A stretch of DNA of 11,575 nucleotides from Geobacteraceae bacterium (GTDB lineage: Bacteria > Desulfobacterota > Desulfuromonadia > Desulfuromonadales > Desulfuromonadaceae): NCBI GenBank assembly GCA_020201305.1, contig JAIVHC010000017.1:1-11575 (forward strand). Reading direction: 5' to 3'. The notes beneath the pieces were generated by a model. It worked only from the letters and a program-made list of their open reading frames with translations, was not told where the DNA came from and did no database searches. The translations under genes were made by a program, and so were the position numbers. Positions 1 to 7,176 of the stretch are shown here, in pieces (positions within the stretch are counted from its first letter, which is position 1; each line of letters begins with the position of its first letter).

Positions 1-2
1 CG

Positions 3-536
3 CGCTATCGTCAATGGCGCGAAAGCTGGGGCAAAACCTTTGTGTGGCGCAGTTTCCTGCAGATCTTTATGCTCCAGGGCGCGGTTATCTATCTGGTTGC
101 GCTGCCCGTTATCCTGGTGATGCGCAACCCGGGCGGCTCGCTCGGCTGGCTCGACCTCATAGGCGTGCTGATCTGGTCCTTGGGTTTTGCCTACGAAGTT
201 ATCGGCGACTGGCAGTTAAAGCAATTCAAGGATGATCCGGAGAATCGGGGTCGCATTATGCGCTATGGACTCTGGCGCACCACCCGGCATCCCAACTATT
301 TCGGCGAAGCGACCCTGTGGTGGGGGATTTTTTTCATCGCCCTCGGCGCGCCTCTAGGTTGGCTGGCGATCATCAGTCCTCTACTCATCGATTTTCTCCT
401 CCTGAAGGTCTCGGGTATCCCGATGTTGGAGGAGCGCTACGCCGACAACCCGGAATTCCAGGAATATAAAAAGCATACAAACGCACTTTTCCCCTGGTTC
501 CCTAAATCAGAGCAAGGCGGAGGATATGGCGACTGA
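3..536 (+). CDS. DUF1295 membrane protein (steroid 5-alpha-reductase-like), 5' truncated by window edge
   Basis: The reading frame is open from base 3 to the TGA at 534-536, so the gene starts before the window and 177 C-terminal residues are visible. The first visible residues, RYRQWRESWGK, already look like internal family sequence; the GTG at 42 is therefore not a start. Hydrophobic segments are followed by the hallmark GLWRTTRHPNYFGE motif at 266-307, then another membrane segment and a polar tail. DUF1295 belongs to the steroid 5-alpha-reductase / isoprenylcysteine methyltransferase fold group, whose members are membrane-embedded reductases or methyltransferases; the substrate of this protein is not known. 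It is the first visible gene of a lipid-modification cluster, and its 3' end overlaps the annotated start of the next gene by 11 bases. Inferred role: a reductive or accessory membrane step on a modified acyl chain. The family call is secure; the function is not. Confidence 0.88.
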   Translation, partial: RYRQWRESWGKTFVWRSFLQIFMLQGAVIYLVALPVILVMRNPGGSLGWLDLIGVLIWSLGFAYEVIGDWQLKQFKDDPENRGRIMRYGLWRTTRHPNYFGEATLWWGIFFIALGAPLGWLAIISPLLIDFLLLKVSGIPMLEERYADNPEFQEYKKHTNALFPWFPKSEQGGGYGD

Positions 537-1806
537 AGATCAAAAAGGAATGAAGATAGGCGTGATTGGCGGTGGTGTGGCTGGAATTGTCAGCGCTTAT
601 CTGCTGCAGCAGAAACATCGGGTAACACTGCTGGAGAAGAATGACTATCTGGGCGGGCATACCAACACCATCGAAATCAAAGACGGGCCTGATGCGGGCT
701 TGGGGGTGGATACGGGGTTTATTGTGTTAAACGACGCCACCTATCCGCTGTTCCAGAAATTTCTTGTCCGCCTCGGGGTAGAGACCCGCGATGCGGAGAT
801 GTCGTTTGGTTTCCAGTGCCGCCAGAGCGGATTGGTTTATGCCGGCAATACCCTTAACGGTTTGTTTGCACAGCGCCGCAATCTGCTAAACCCGCGGTTC
901 TACCGTTTTCTGCTCGATATAGGCCGTTTCAGCAAACAGGCGCGCAGGGATCTGGCCGCCGGCACGATCCCACCCATCACCCTTGGGGAATACCTGCAGC
1001 GCGGAAGTTTCTCGCACTTTATGGTGGATAATTATCTGCTGCCGATGGCGGCGGCGATCTGGTCCACTCCGGCGCTGCGAGCCGCTGATTTTCCTGCCGC
1101 AGCCTTTCTGCGTTTCTTTAAAAACCACGGTCTGCTCTCGGTGCGCAACCGCCCGCAGTGGAAAACCGTCACGGGCGGCAGCTTCATCTACGTCAAGGCG
1201 TTTCAGCAAACCTTCTCCGGTGATATCCGCCTCAATGCGGGGGTGAATAGTATTTTGCGTAAGACCCAAGGAGTCGAGGTTCAATTCGACGATGGGCACA
1301 CGGAGACCTTTGACCGAGTCGTCATCGCTACCCACGCGGATCAGGCTCTGCAATTGCTTGGCGATCCCAGTGCCGAAGAACAGCGCCTGCTTGCCCCCTG
1401 GGAGTATCAGCTCAACCATACGGTACTCCACACCGATGCCTCCTTGTTGCCTGAGCAACGCTCAGCGTGGGCAGCATGGAATTTTACGCGTGAATCTTCG
1501 GGTGACGATAACAATCCGGTTTATGTCAGCTACTACATGAATCTATTACAGGGGTTCGAGGCAAAACAGCACTACTGTGTAACCCTCAATCGCCAGCATA
1601 AATTTCACCCGGATACGCTGGTGGCGGAATTCGATTACCACCATCCGCAGTACAGCTTTGCCTCGTTGACAACGCAGGCGGAGTTGCCAACGCTTAATGG
1701 TAGGAACAACAACTGGTTCTGCGGCAGTTACTTTGGCTATGGTTTCCACGAAGATGCGGTTCGATCTGCGGTGGCGGTCGGCAACGATTTTGGAGTTGAG
1801 TTATGA
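526..1806 (+). CDS. FAD-dependent amine-oxidase-like oxidoreductase (COG2907 type)
   Basis: A 426-residue flavoprotein. The N-terminal Rossmann motif GVIGGGVAG is at residues 12-20, an acidic strand end (LLEKN) at 35-39 is followed by GGHTNT at 43-48, and a C-terminal FAD-binding signature (CGSYFGYGFHEDAVRSA) lies at about 399-415. This is the predicted NAD/FAD-binding amine-oxidase family found beside DUF1365 and cyclopropane-synthase genes. The start is uncertain: ATG 526 has GGAGG at 519-523 only 2 bases upstream, while ATG 550 (MKIGVIGGG) matches the usual family N-terminus but has AAGGA directly abutting it. The start codon ATG of the next gene overlaps the TGA in an ATGA junction, which suggests translational coupling. 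From context it probably oxidises or desaturates a phospholipid acyl chain, comparable to the oxidative steps of the bacterial furan fatty acid pathway; I cannot assign it to a specific step. Family confident, substrate inferred. Confidence 0.85.
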   Translation: MATEDQKGMKIGVIGGGVAGIVSAYLLQQKHRVTLLEKNDYLGGHTNTIEIKDGPDAGLGVDTGFIVLNDATYPLFQKFLVRLGVETRDAEMSFGFQCRQSGLVYAGNTLNGLFAQRRNLLNPRFYRFLLDIGRFSKQARRDLAAGTIPPITLGEYLQRGSFSHFMVDNYLLPMAAAIWSTPALRAADFPAAAFLRFFKNHGLLSVRNRPQWKTVTGGSFIYVKAFQQTFSGDIRLNAGVNSILRKTQGVEVQFDDGHTETFDRVVIATHADQALQLLGDPSAEEQRLLAPWEYQLNHTVLHTDASLLPEQRSAWAAWNFTRESSGDDNNPVYVSYYMNLLQGFEAKQHYCVTLNRQHKFHPDTLVAEFDYHHPQYSFASLTTQAELPTLNGRNNNWFCGSYFGYGFHEDAVRSAVAVGNDFGVEL

Positions 1807-3779
1807 ACTCACTTATCTACCAGGGTGAGGTCACACACGCAAGATTTCTCCCGCTTAAGCACAACTTCCAATACCCGGTGTATTTCTATGCTTTTGATAT
1901 CCATGAACTGCCGGAACTGGCACAGCAGAACCCGTTATTCGGTTATAACCAGCTGCGTCCGGTGGCTATTCACGACAAGGATTACCTGCACTACGGCGAA
2001 CAGCCCCTGAGGGAAAAACTTCATCAGATCCTCGAAGAACAGGGCATATTTACAAAACCACACCGGGTTGTGCTGGTAACGGCGGCGCGCTACTTCAACT
2101 ACATCTTCAACCCCATCAGCTTTTTCTATTGTTATAATTCCGAGAACCAGCTGCAATATGTGTTGGCTCAGGTTAATAATACCTTCAAGGAGATGCACCT
2201 TTATCTGCTGGATACCCGTGAGGCAGCAAGCGACGCAGGTTTTATTCAGGTCCCCCATGTAAAGCAGTTTCATGTCTCACCTTTTTTTACCCGTGAAGGT
2301 CGCTACGAGTTTAAACTCACTGCTCCAGAGCAGAATCTCGACAACCAGATCCATTATTATCGAAACGAGCAATTAGCGCTTATTGCCCGCATTAAAGGCC
2401 GGGCTGCATCCTTCACCCCCGGCGTGTTACTGCGCACTATAGTCAGGCATCCGTTGATGGCCGCACTGACTATGCCGCGTATCCTCTGGCAGGCCGCGAG
2501 GCTTTACTGGCAAAGGAAGCTCCCCGTGAACACCAGACCTGTGCCTGATCATCCCCTGACGATTCGCCATGTACCCCCGGGAATGCTTGACCGTATCGGG
2601 CGAATTTTTGTGCGCAAACATTTATCTCATCTGCAGCAGGGGGCCTTACAACTCACATGCCCTGAGGGAAGCAAGCAGCACTTTGGCGAAAACGGGATCG
2701 ATGAACAGCACCTCAACGTGCGTGAAAACAGGTTTTTCCGCCGGGTTATGCTTTGTGGTGAAATCGGTTTCGGTGAAGCATATACGGATGGTGACTGGTC
2801 TACCGATGACCTGCCGGGTCTGCTAACCCTGCTCGCGGGCAATGCCGAGCTGATCAATGATCGGAAGGTAATCACTGCAACCCTGGGCCGCTGGCTCAAT
2901 GTTACGCGTCACCTACGCCGTGCCAATACCATCAAGGGCAGCTCGCGTAACATCCGCGAGCATTACGATCTGAGTAACGAATTCTTCGGCACCTTTCTTG
3001 ACCCGAGCATGACCTATTCGGCCGCGTTGTTCCGCGATCAAGAGGAATCCCTTGAAGAAGCGCAGCACAACAAGTTGCGCACGATTATCAAAAAAGCCGA
3101 CATTAAAAGCAGCGATCATGTGCTGGAGATAGGCTGCGGTTGGGGTAGCTTTGCCATCGAAGCGGTGCAGCAGACCGGCTGCCGTGTTACCGGCATAACC
3201 CTGTCGCATGAGCAGCTGGCTCTCGCACGGGAACGGGTCGAAGCAGTCGGCCTGGAGGATCACATCGAATTCAAGATCTGCGACTACCGGCATATCGAAG
3301 GGGAGTACGACAAGATCGTCTCCATTGAGATGCTCGAAGCGGTCGGGCACGCGGGACTCAAGTCGTTCTTCCGCGCTTGCGACCGCGCGCTGTGCCCCGG
3401 CGGGCGTGCGGTGGTTCAGGTGATCACCATTCCGGATCACAAATACGAATCTTACCGCACCAGCGCTGATTGGATACGCAAGCATATTTTTCCCGGTGGC
3501 CACCTACCGTCCCTCGGTGCTATAGCCAAGGCGATGGGAAGTAGTGCATTGACTATGTCGCGATTGGAGAATTATGGCCTTGATTACGCCCGCACCCTGG
3601 ATTTATGGCGCCAGACGTTGTTGCAGAAACGCGAGATAATTTTCCAACTCGGCTACGATGAGGTTTTTCTGCGCAAATGGGAGTATTATTTCGCTTACTG
3701 CCAGGCGGGTTTCACCAACCGGATCATTGATCTGGCACAACTGGAGTTGGATAAGCCGCACTCCGGTTCAAAGATATAA
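1803..3779 (+). CDS. Fused DUF1365 / cyclopropane-fatty-acid-synthase-family methyltransferase
   Basis: A 658-residue protein made of two parts normally encoded separately. Residues 1 to about 245 are DUF1365 (THARFLPLKHNF near the start, NPISFFYC at 103-110, NTFKEMHLY at 126-134). From about 255 to the end is an SAM-dependent methyltransferase of the cyclopropane-fatty-acyl-phospholipid synthase family: NIREHYDLSNEFF (383-395), LDPSMTYSAALF (399-410), SAM motif I LEIGCGWGSF (441-450), GITLSHEQLALARER (464-478), SIEMLEAVG (507-515) and the C-terminal YYFAYCQAGF (628-637). The family methylates unsaturated fatty acids while they are esterified in membrane phospholipids. Aligned by eye with E. 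coli Cfa as I recall it, bicarbonate ligands Cys139 and His266 correspond to Ala407 and Gln539, while Glu239 and Tyr317 are kept (Glu512 and one of Tyr628/Tyr629). That favours methyl-alkene chemistry over a cyclopropane product, by inference. The start codon overlaps the previous stop (ATGA); the next gene begins 3 bases after the TAA. Confidence 0.9.
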   Translation: MNSLIYQGEVTHARFLPLKHNFQYPVYFYAFDIHELPELAQQNPLFGYNQLRPVAIHDKDYLHYGEQPLREKLHQILEEQGIFTKPHRVVLVTAARYFNYIFNPISFFYCYNSENQLQYVLAQVNNTFKEMHLYLLDTREAASDAGFIQVPHVKQFHVSPFFTREGRYEFKLTAPEQNLDNQIHYYRNEQLALIARIKGRAASFTPGVLLRTIVRHPLMAALTMPRILWQAARLYWQRKLPVNTRPVPDHPLTIRHVPPGMLDRIGRIFVRKHLSHLQQGALQLTCPEGSKQHFGENGIDEQHLNVRENRFFRRVMLCGEIGFGEAYTDGDWSTDDLPGLLTLLAGNAELINDRKVITATLGRWLNVTRHLRRANTIKGSSRNIREHYDLSNEFFGTFLDPSMTYSAALFRDQEESLEEAQHNKLRTIIKKADIKSSDHVLEIGCGWGSFAIEAVQQTGCRVTGITLSHEQLALARERVEAVGLEDHIEFKICDYRHIEGEYDKIVSIEMLEAVGHAGLKSFFRACDRALCPGGRAVVQVITIPDHKYESYRTSADWIRKHIFPGGHLPSLGAIAKAMGSSALTMSRLENYGLDYARTLDLWRQTLLQKREIIFQLGYDEVFLRKWEYYFAYCQAGFTNRIIDLAQLELDKPHSGSKI

Positions 3780-3782
3780 TTG

Positions 3783-4352
3783 ATGCTGTCGCCGATTTTA
3801 AGCAAGGTCATCAATGTGGCGCTGTATCAGATTGGCTGGTTCAGCTGCCTTTTGGGTGCGGCGCTCGGGTTTCCGCTTCCTGGAGCATTTGCCTCCCTGG
3901 GTTTGATTTTACTCCATTTGTTATTGACCGACGCGCCTAGAGCCGAAGTGCGCCTGCTTCTTGCAGCCTGCCTGGTTGGCATTGTTGTCGACAGTTTGCA
4001 GCAGGCAGCAGGTCTCTTTACCTTCAAAACGGATCCGAACTGGCCATTGTGGTTGCCGCTGTGGGTCTTTGTGATCTGGATTCAGTTTGCAACTCTGCTC
4101 CGTTTTGCCCTGCACTGGCTCTTAGGGCGTTATCTGCTTGGGGCGCTGTTTGGTGCCATTGGAGGCCCGTTAGCGTATTGGAGCGGAATTCGTATGGGTG
4201 CCGCAACATTTGGTGAAAATCCGCAACTGACACTATTGGTTCTGGCCCTGGTCTGGGCGCTGGTGACGCCGCTGCTTCTTTGGGCTCGGCATAAACTCGC
4301 GGGATCTGAAGGGCGCTACCACTTGTTTTCTACAAGGTATAAAGATGCGTAA
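3783..4352 (+). CDS. DUF2878 inner-membrane protein
   Basis: A 189-residue, strongly hydrophobic protein with about five predicted membrane helices. The N-terminal INVALYQIGWFSCLLGAA is the typical opening of DUF2878, followed by the PLWLPLWVFVIWIQFA segment and GGPLAYWSGIRMGAA. ATG 3783 is preferred over the in-frame TTG at 3780, which immediately follows the upstream TAA. No strong ribosome binding site is visible, so translation is probably coupled to the upstream gene. The 3' end overlaps the next gene by 8 bases. DUF2878 has no established biochemical activity; its repeated linkage to DUF1295, DUF1365 and Cfa-like genes suggests an accessory membrane role in acyl-chain modification. The family assignment comes from pattern recognition alone. 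Confidence 0.85.
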   Translation: MLSPILSKVINVALYQIGWFSCLLGAALGFPLPGAFASLGLILLHLLLTDAPRAEVRLLLAACLVGIVVDSLQQAAGLFTFKTDPNWPLWLPLWVFVIWIQFATLLRFALHWLLGRYLLGALFGAIGGPLAYWSGIRMGAATFGENPQLTLLVLALVWALVTPLLLWARHKLAGSEGRYHLFSTRYKDA

Positions 4353-4899
4353 ACTAATCCTTTTGGTGATTTTTCTGTTTTGGGTTTCATCCGCCTGCGC
4401 CACCGTTGAGATAGAGGGCGTGACATTTAAGACGCAGCGTCAGTTGGTCGATGCCGAACTGCAGCTCACCGGCACTGCGTTGTTGACCTGGGCGATGTTT
4501 TTCGATGTGTATGTTGGGGCCTTTTATCTGCCCCCGGGGCAACCCGGCTCGCGTTGGAATGAGGATGTTCCCAAACAGCTGGAAATTTCCTACTTGCGTA
4601 ATTTTAAAGCCGAGGATTTCTCCACTTCTTCTGACAAGCTGCTGCGTGAGAACCTCTCAAGCGAAGAATATCAGGCCCTCGCCGCACGATTGAATACATT
4701 CTACAAGCTCTTTCATGATATCAGCCCCGGTGATCGCTACAGCCTGGTTTATCATCCGGATATCGGTACCCAGCTCCGCCTCAATAATATGCCGCTCGGC
4801 AGTGTTGCCGGGCATGACTTTGCCGTTGCCTATTTTGGTCTGTGGATAGGGCCTAATCCCATCAGTGAGCGTTTTCGCGACAAATTGCTGGGAGGATAA
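4345..4899 (+). CDS. Exported chalcone-isomerase-like domain protein
   Basis: A 184-residue protein with a Sec signal peptide: basic MRK, a hydrophobic core and a probable signal peptidase site after ACA at residue 19. The mature part resembles the bacterial chalcone-isomerase-like family: LTGTALLTWAMFFDVYVGAFYL at 41-62 and a terminal GLWIGPNPISERFRDKLLG at about 165-183. Plant members of this fold include both true chalcone isomerases and fatty-acid-binding proteins; bacterial exported members are mostly uncharacterised. Binding of a modified fatty acid in the periplasm is a plausible inference in this cluster. AAGG at 4334-4337 lies 7 bases before the ATG, inside the end of the DUF2878 gene. 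Confidence 0.82.
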   Translation: MRKLILLVIFLFWVSSACATVEIEGVTFKTQRQLVDAELQLTGTALLTWAMFFDVYVGAFYLPPGQPGSRWNEDVPKQLEISYLRNFKAEDFSTSSDKLLRENLSSEEYQALAARLNTFYKLFHDISPGDRYSLVYHPDIGTQLRLNNMPLGSVAGHDFAVAYFGLWIGPNPISERFRDKLLGG

Positions 4900-5000
4900 C
4901 CAAAGAGAGATGGCGTTGCAAAAACTCACCAACTGCTGCGTTACTGTAATTATCTCACTGCTTCGACGTACGTAAGTACGCCTCATTGCTCGATAATCAC

Positions 5001-5023
5001 GCGCCTTGCATTTGGCGCTTTTT
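5001..5023 (+). terminator. Weak terminator-like hairpin inside the palindromic element
   Basis: GCGCC and GGCGC form a five-pair stem around an eight-base loop, followed by TTTTT at 5019-5023. It could lower transcription from the upstream operon into the DUF3833 gene. The stem is short, so strong termination is doubtful. Confidence 0.3.
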
Positions 5024-5042
5024 GCTTAGCCATCTAATTTTG

Positions 5043-5059
5043 TGCTTTCTGCGAAAGCA
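5043..5059 (+). promoter_or_regulatory. Perfect hairpin just upstream of the DUF3833 ribosome binding site
   Basis: TGCTTTC (5043-5049) pairs perfectly with GAAAGCA (5053-5059) around a TGC loop. It ends about 21 bases before the ATG at 5081 and just before the purine-rich AGAGAGAGG ribosome binding site. It could be an mRNA stem that stabilises a processed 5' end, a dyad operator, or part of the neighbouring insertion. No function can be fixed from sequence. Confidence 0.35.
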
Positions 5060-5080
5060 TCAAAGAGAGAGGAATAACAC

Positions 5081-5614
5081 ATGCAGAAGCTGTTTCGTTA
5101 TCTGATTTTGTCACTCCTGGCGTTGTTGTCCCTTTCCGGCTGCAGTTCACTTAGCGTCAGCGAATACGCCCAGCGAACCCCGCAGTTGGAACTGGAGTCT
5201 TTTTTTGACGGTGATCTGACAGCTCACGGGATCGTTAAAAACCGCTCCGGCAAGGTTATCCGCTATTTCAATGCGGAGATCAAAGCGTATTGGGAAGGAA
5301 GGGTTGGCACCCTGGAAGAGGACTTTATCTTTGATGACGGCGAAAAACAGCGCCGTGTGTGGAAGCTGGTGAGACAAGCCGATGGGAGTTACATCGGTAC
5401 TGCCGGCGATGTTGTAGGTGAGGGACGTGCAGAGGTCGCTGGCAACAGCATGTTTCTCGATTATATCCTCGAAGTTACCTACGGCGACGGAAGTATCAAC
5501 CTCGCCATTGACGACAGGATGTATCTGGTACAACCGGATATTCTGATCAATGAATCTGTGATGACAAAATTCGGTTTTCGCGTGGGTGAGATCGTTCTGG
5601 TGATCAAGAAATAA
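5081..5614 (+). CDS. DUF3833 family lipoprotein
   Basis: A 177-residue lipoprotein. The signal segment LILSLLALLSLSGC ends in an LSGC lipobox with Cys21 as the lipidation site. Residue +2 is Ser, which by the usual rule predicts sorting to the outer membrane. The mature domain carries DUF3833 features: a FFDGDLTAHG opening (41-50), KNRSGKVIRYF, a central DFIFDDGE segment and the C-terminal NESVMTKFGFRVGEIVLV. A good AGAGAGAGG ribosome binding site precedes the ATG. The 181-base gap upstream, filled by a palindromic element, contrasts with the overlapping genes before it, but the family regularly belongs to the same lipid-modification cluster. Probable role: an envelope accessory protein; activity unknown. 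Confidence 0.85.
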   Translation: MQKLFRYLILSLLALLSLSGCSSLSVSEYAQRTPQLELESFFDGDLTAHGIVKNRSGKVIRYFNAEIKAYWEGRVGTLEEDFIFDDGEKQRRVWKLVRQADGSYIGTAGDVVGEGRAEVAGNSMFLDYILEVTYGDGSINLAIDDRMYLVQPDILINESVMTKFGFRVGEIVLVIKK

Positions 5615-5620
5615 AACGGT

Positions 5621-5642
5621 TGAGAAAATCTTCTTTTCCTCA
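5621..5642. terminator. Possible bidirectional terminator between convergent genes
   Basis: TGAGAAAA and TTTTCCTCA can pair as an eight-pair stem with one bulged C around TCTTC. It lies in the 25-base gap between the stop codons of the lipoprotein and the malonyl-CoA decarboxylase gene and includes the decarboxylase stop codon. The A-rich and T-rich arms would give U-runs in either direction. The stem is A/T-rich and imperfect, hence low confidence. Confidence 0.35.
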
Positions 5643-7097
5643 GTGTCCTTTACGACTTCCCCAGCGGCGCAGGCCGGGCAACGGCCCGGTTTTAGTGTCG
5701 TGCTCCTTGAGAAGTTTGCGGATCTGTGGCGCTGTCGCGATCTGTTTTTCCTGCGAATAGGCTTCGATATTTTCCTTAATATCCTTAAGGGCGTACACAT
5801 AGTTGACCATAATCCCGCAGGATTCTTGCATCCCTTTGGCGGAGATATCTCCCAGCCAGTTGAGCTGTCCAATGCGAGAGCCGTTGCCGAGATGAAAGCG
5901 CGCTACCGGATCGACCGGGGCGCTGTCTTTTTCGCGCCGCTGGTGCAGATAACGGGCGCACAGAGTCATCAGAGGCTCCTTGAGTAAGGCGCAAATTTCG
6001 GATTTCTCTGTCCAATCCGGATGATCTATGACGCTGCCGAGGTCGGCCTTGACCCCGAGTATGGTCGCTGCTTCTTCGAGAACTGCCGCGAAGGAGTCGG
6101 TGCTCCTGGCAGAGGCGTCCTCGGCGAGAAGCTGCTCCAGCCAACGCCGGAAACCGGGGATGGGTGAGAGGGTGGAAAAGGTCTTCAGGTTCGGCAGGGT
6201 GTGGCTCAGGGAGTTAACCACCTTTTTGATCAGAAACGGGCCGAAACTGATCCCTTTAAGCCCGGCCTGAGCGTTGGAGATGGAGTAGAAAATCGCGGTG
6301 TCTGCGCGCTCCGGGGGGATCTCGCTCCTTTCCTCGTCGAGCAAAGCCTGGATGCTGGAGGCCAGCCCTTTGACCAGGGCTACTTCGATAAAGATCAGAG
6401 GTTCACTCGGGAGCACCGGGTGGAAGAAGGCGTAACACTGGCGGTCCCACTCCAGGCGATGACGCAGATCGTTCCATGAACTTATGACATGCACTGCTTC
6501 ATATTCCATAAGCTTTTCCAGCAGGGCCGCCGGGCTCTGCCAGTCGAGCTGCCTGACCTGGAGAAATCCGACATCAAACCAGGTGGCGAGGAGCTGCTGC
6601 AGGTCATAATCCAGGCGTTTCAGGTTGGGCGAGTCCGGAAGGAACCCAAGCAATTCAGCGCGCATGTCTATGAGAAATTTGACCCCCTGGGGCAGGGCAT
6701 TGAATTGTTGTAGCAGCTGCTGGCGCGGAGCGATCAGGGCTTCGCGCAGTTTGAGGACATTACGGCGGAAGTTTTCTTCATCGGTACTTGCAGCCATAAG
6801 GGTGGATACTTCGCGTACCTGCTCCTGATCCACTGCGAACTGGTCGGCGAGTATTTCCAGAAAGCGCCGCCTTCCGCTGCTGTTGAGGGTGAGGTAGAGT
6901 TCACCGATGCCCGCAGCGTGCTGGCGTGCGCTTACCGCGCCGTGGCGCGCTGCAACACACTCGCTGAGTAATTCGATAACCACCTCTTCATCCTTTTCCG
7001 GTAGATCCGCTGCAATGCCGGGCAGGGCATCACTCCTGCGCCAGTCGCTCCAGGTACGTTGCAGGGTTTTCCAGCTGAAGATAGAGCGGCTGTTCAT
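5640..7097 (-). CDS. Malonyl-CoA decarboxylase
   Basis: A 485-residue protein that should convert malonyl-CoA to acetyl-CoA and CO2. The first half is the helical N-terminal domain; the second half is the GNAT-like catalytic domain. FSTLSPIPGF (307-316) holds Ser311 and FHLGNGS (401-407) holds His402; these correspond to the catalytic Ser and His of the human enzyme. NWLGDISAKGMQESCGIMVNY at 413-433 is also typical. No mitochondrial or peroxisomal targeting is expected in a bacterium. GGAGG lies 5 bases before the ATG (minus strand, near 7103-7107), which fixes the start. The sensor-kinase reading frame ends 79 bases upstream on the same strand. No malonyl-CoA synthetase or malonate transporter is in the window, so a role in adjusting malonyl-CoA for fatty acid synthesis is as plausible as malonate use. 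It converges with the lipid cluster and shares no transcript with it. Confidence 0.93.
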   Translation of the reverse strand: MNSRSIFSWKTLQRTWSDWRRSDALPGIAADLPEKDEEVVIELLSECVAARHGAVSARQHAAGIGELYLTLNSSGRRRFLEILADQFAVDQEQVREVSTLMAASTDEENFRRNVLKLREALIAPRQQLLQQFNALPQGVKFLIDMRAELLGFLPDSPNLKRLDYDLQQLLATWFDVGFLQVRQLDWQSPAALLEKLMEYEAVHVISSWNDLRHRLEWDRQCYAFFHPVLPSEPLIFIEVALVKGLASSIQALLDEERSEIPPERADTAIFYSISNAQAGLKGISFGPFLIKKVVNSLSHTLPNLKTFSTLSPIPGFRRWLEQLLAEDASARSTDSFAAVLEEAATILGVKADLGSVIDHPDWTEKSEICALLKEPLMTLCARYLHQRREKDSAPVDPVARFHLGNGSRIGQLNWLGDISAKGMQESCGIMVNYVYALKDIKENIEAYSQEKQIATAPQIRKLLKEHDTKTGPLPGLRRWGSRKGH

Positions 7098-7176
7098 GGG
7101 TTCCTCCGAAATATGATTGGAATTAAATGCATCTGAATTGTGTCTTTAGCGCTTGTTTTTACAACCCTGCAACAGG

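Larger units (their letters stand above)
4901..5070. mobile_element. MITE-like palindromic insertion bounded by a 10-base direct repeat
   Basis: CAAAGAGAGA occurs at 4901-4910 and again, identically, at 5061-5070. Between the copies lies a nested, roughly symmetric palindrome: outer arms 4908-4924 and 5019-5035 (14 of 17 positions complementary), inner arms ATTATC (4949-4954) and GATAAT (4992-4997), and a central hairpin CGTAC-GTAA-GTACG (4967-4980). Removing one repeat copy plus the insert would leave the lipoprotein gene 21 bases after the chalcone-isomerase-like gene, in line with the tight packing upstream. There is no open reading frame, so it would be a non-autonomous element or a REP-like repeat. 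The outer arms do not reach the right-hand direct repeat, so the exact boundaries and the target-site-duplication reading are inferences. Confidence 0.55.

Noticed and set aside
42..44. GTG as the start of the DUF1295 gene
   Set aside because: The frame is open to base 3 and the preceding residues (RYRQWRESWGK) fit the internal family sequence, so the true start is outside the window.
886..1458. 190-codon open frame on the minus strand
   Set aside because: It lies wholly antisense to the FAD oxidoreductase, which has clear motifs, and its translation has no recognisable domain.
2913..3503. 196-codon open frame on the minus strand
   Set aside because: It is antisense to the conserved SAM-binding core of the methyltransferase and is explained as a shadow frame.
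5147..5872. 241-codon minus-strand frame spanning the lipoprotein and the end of the decarboxylase
   Set aside because: It conflicts with two well-supported genes and is low-complexity and basic at its N-terminus, with no family features.
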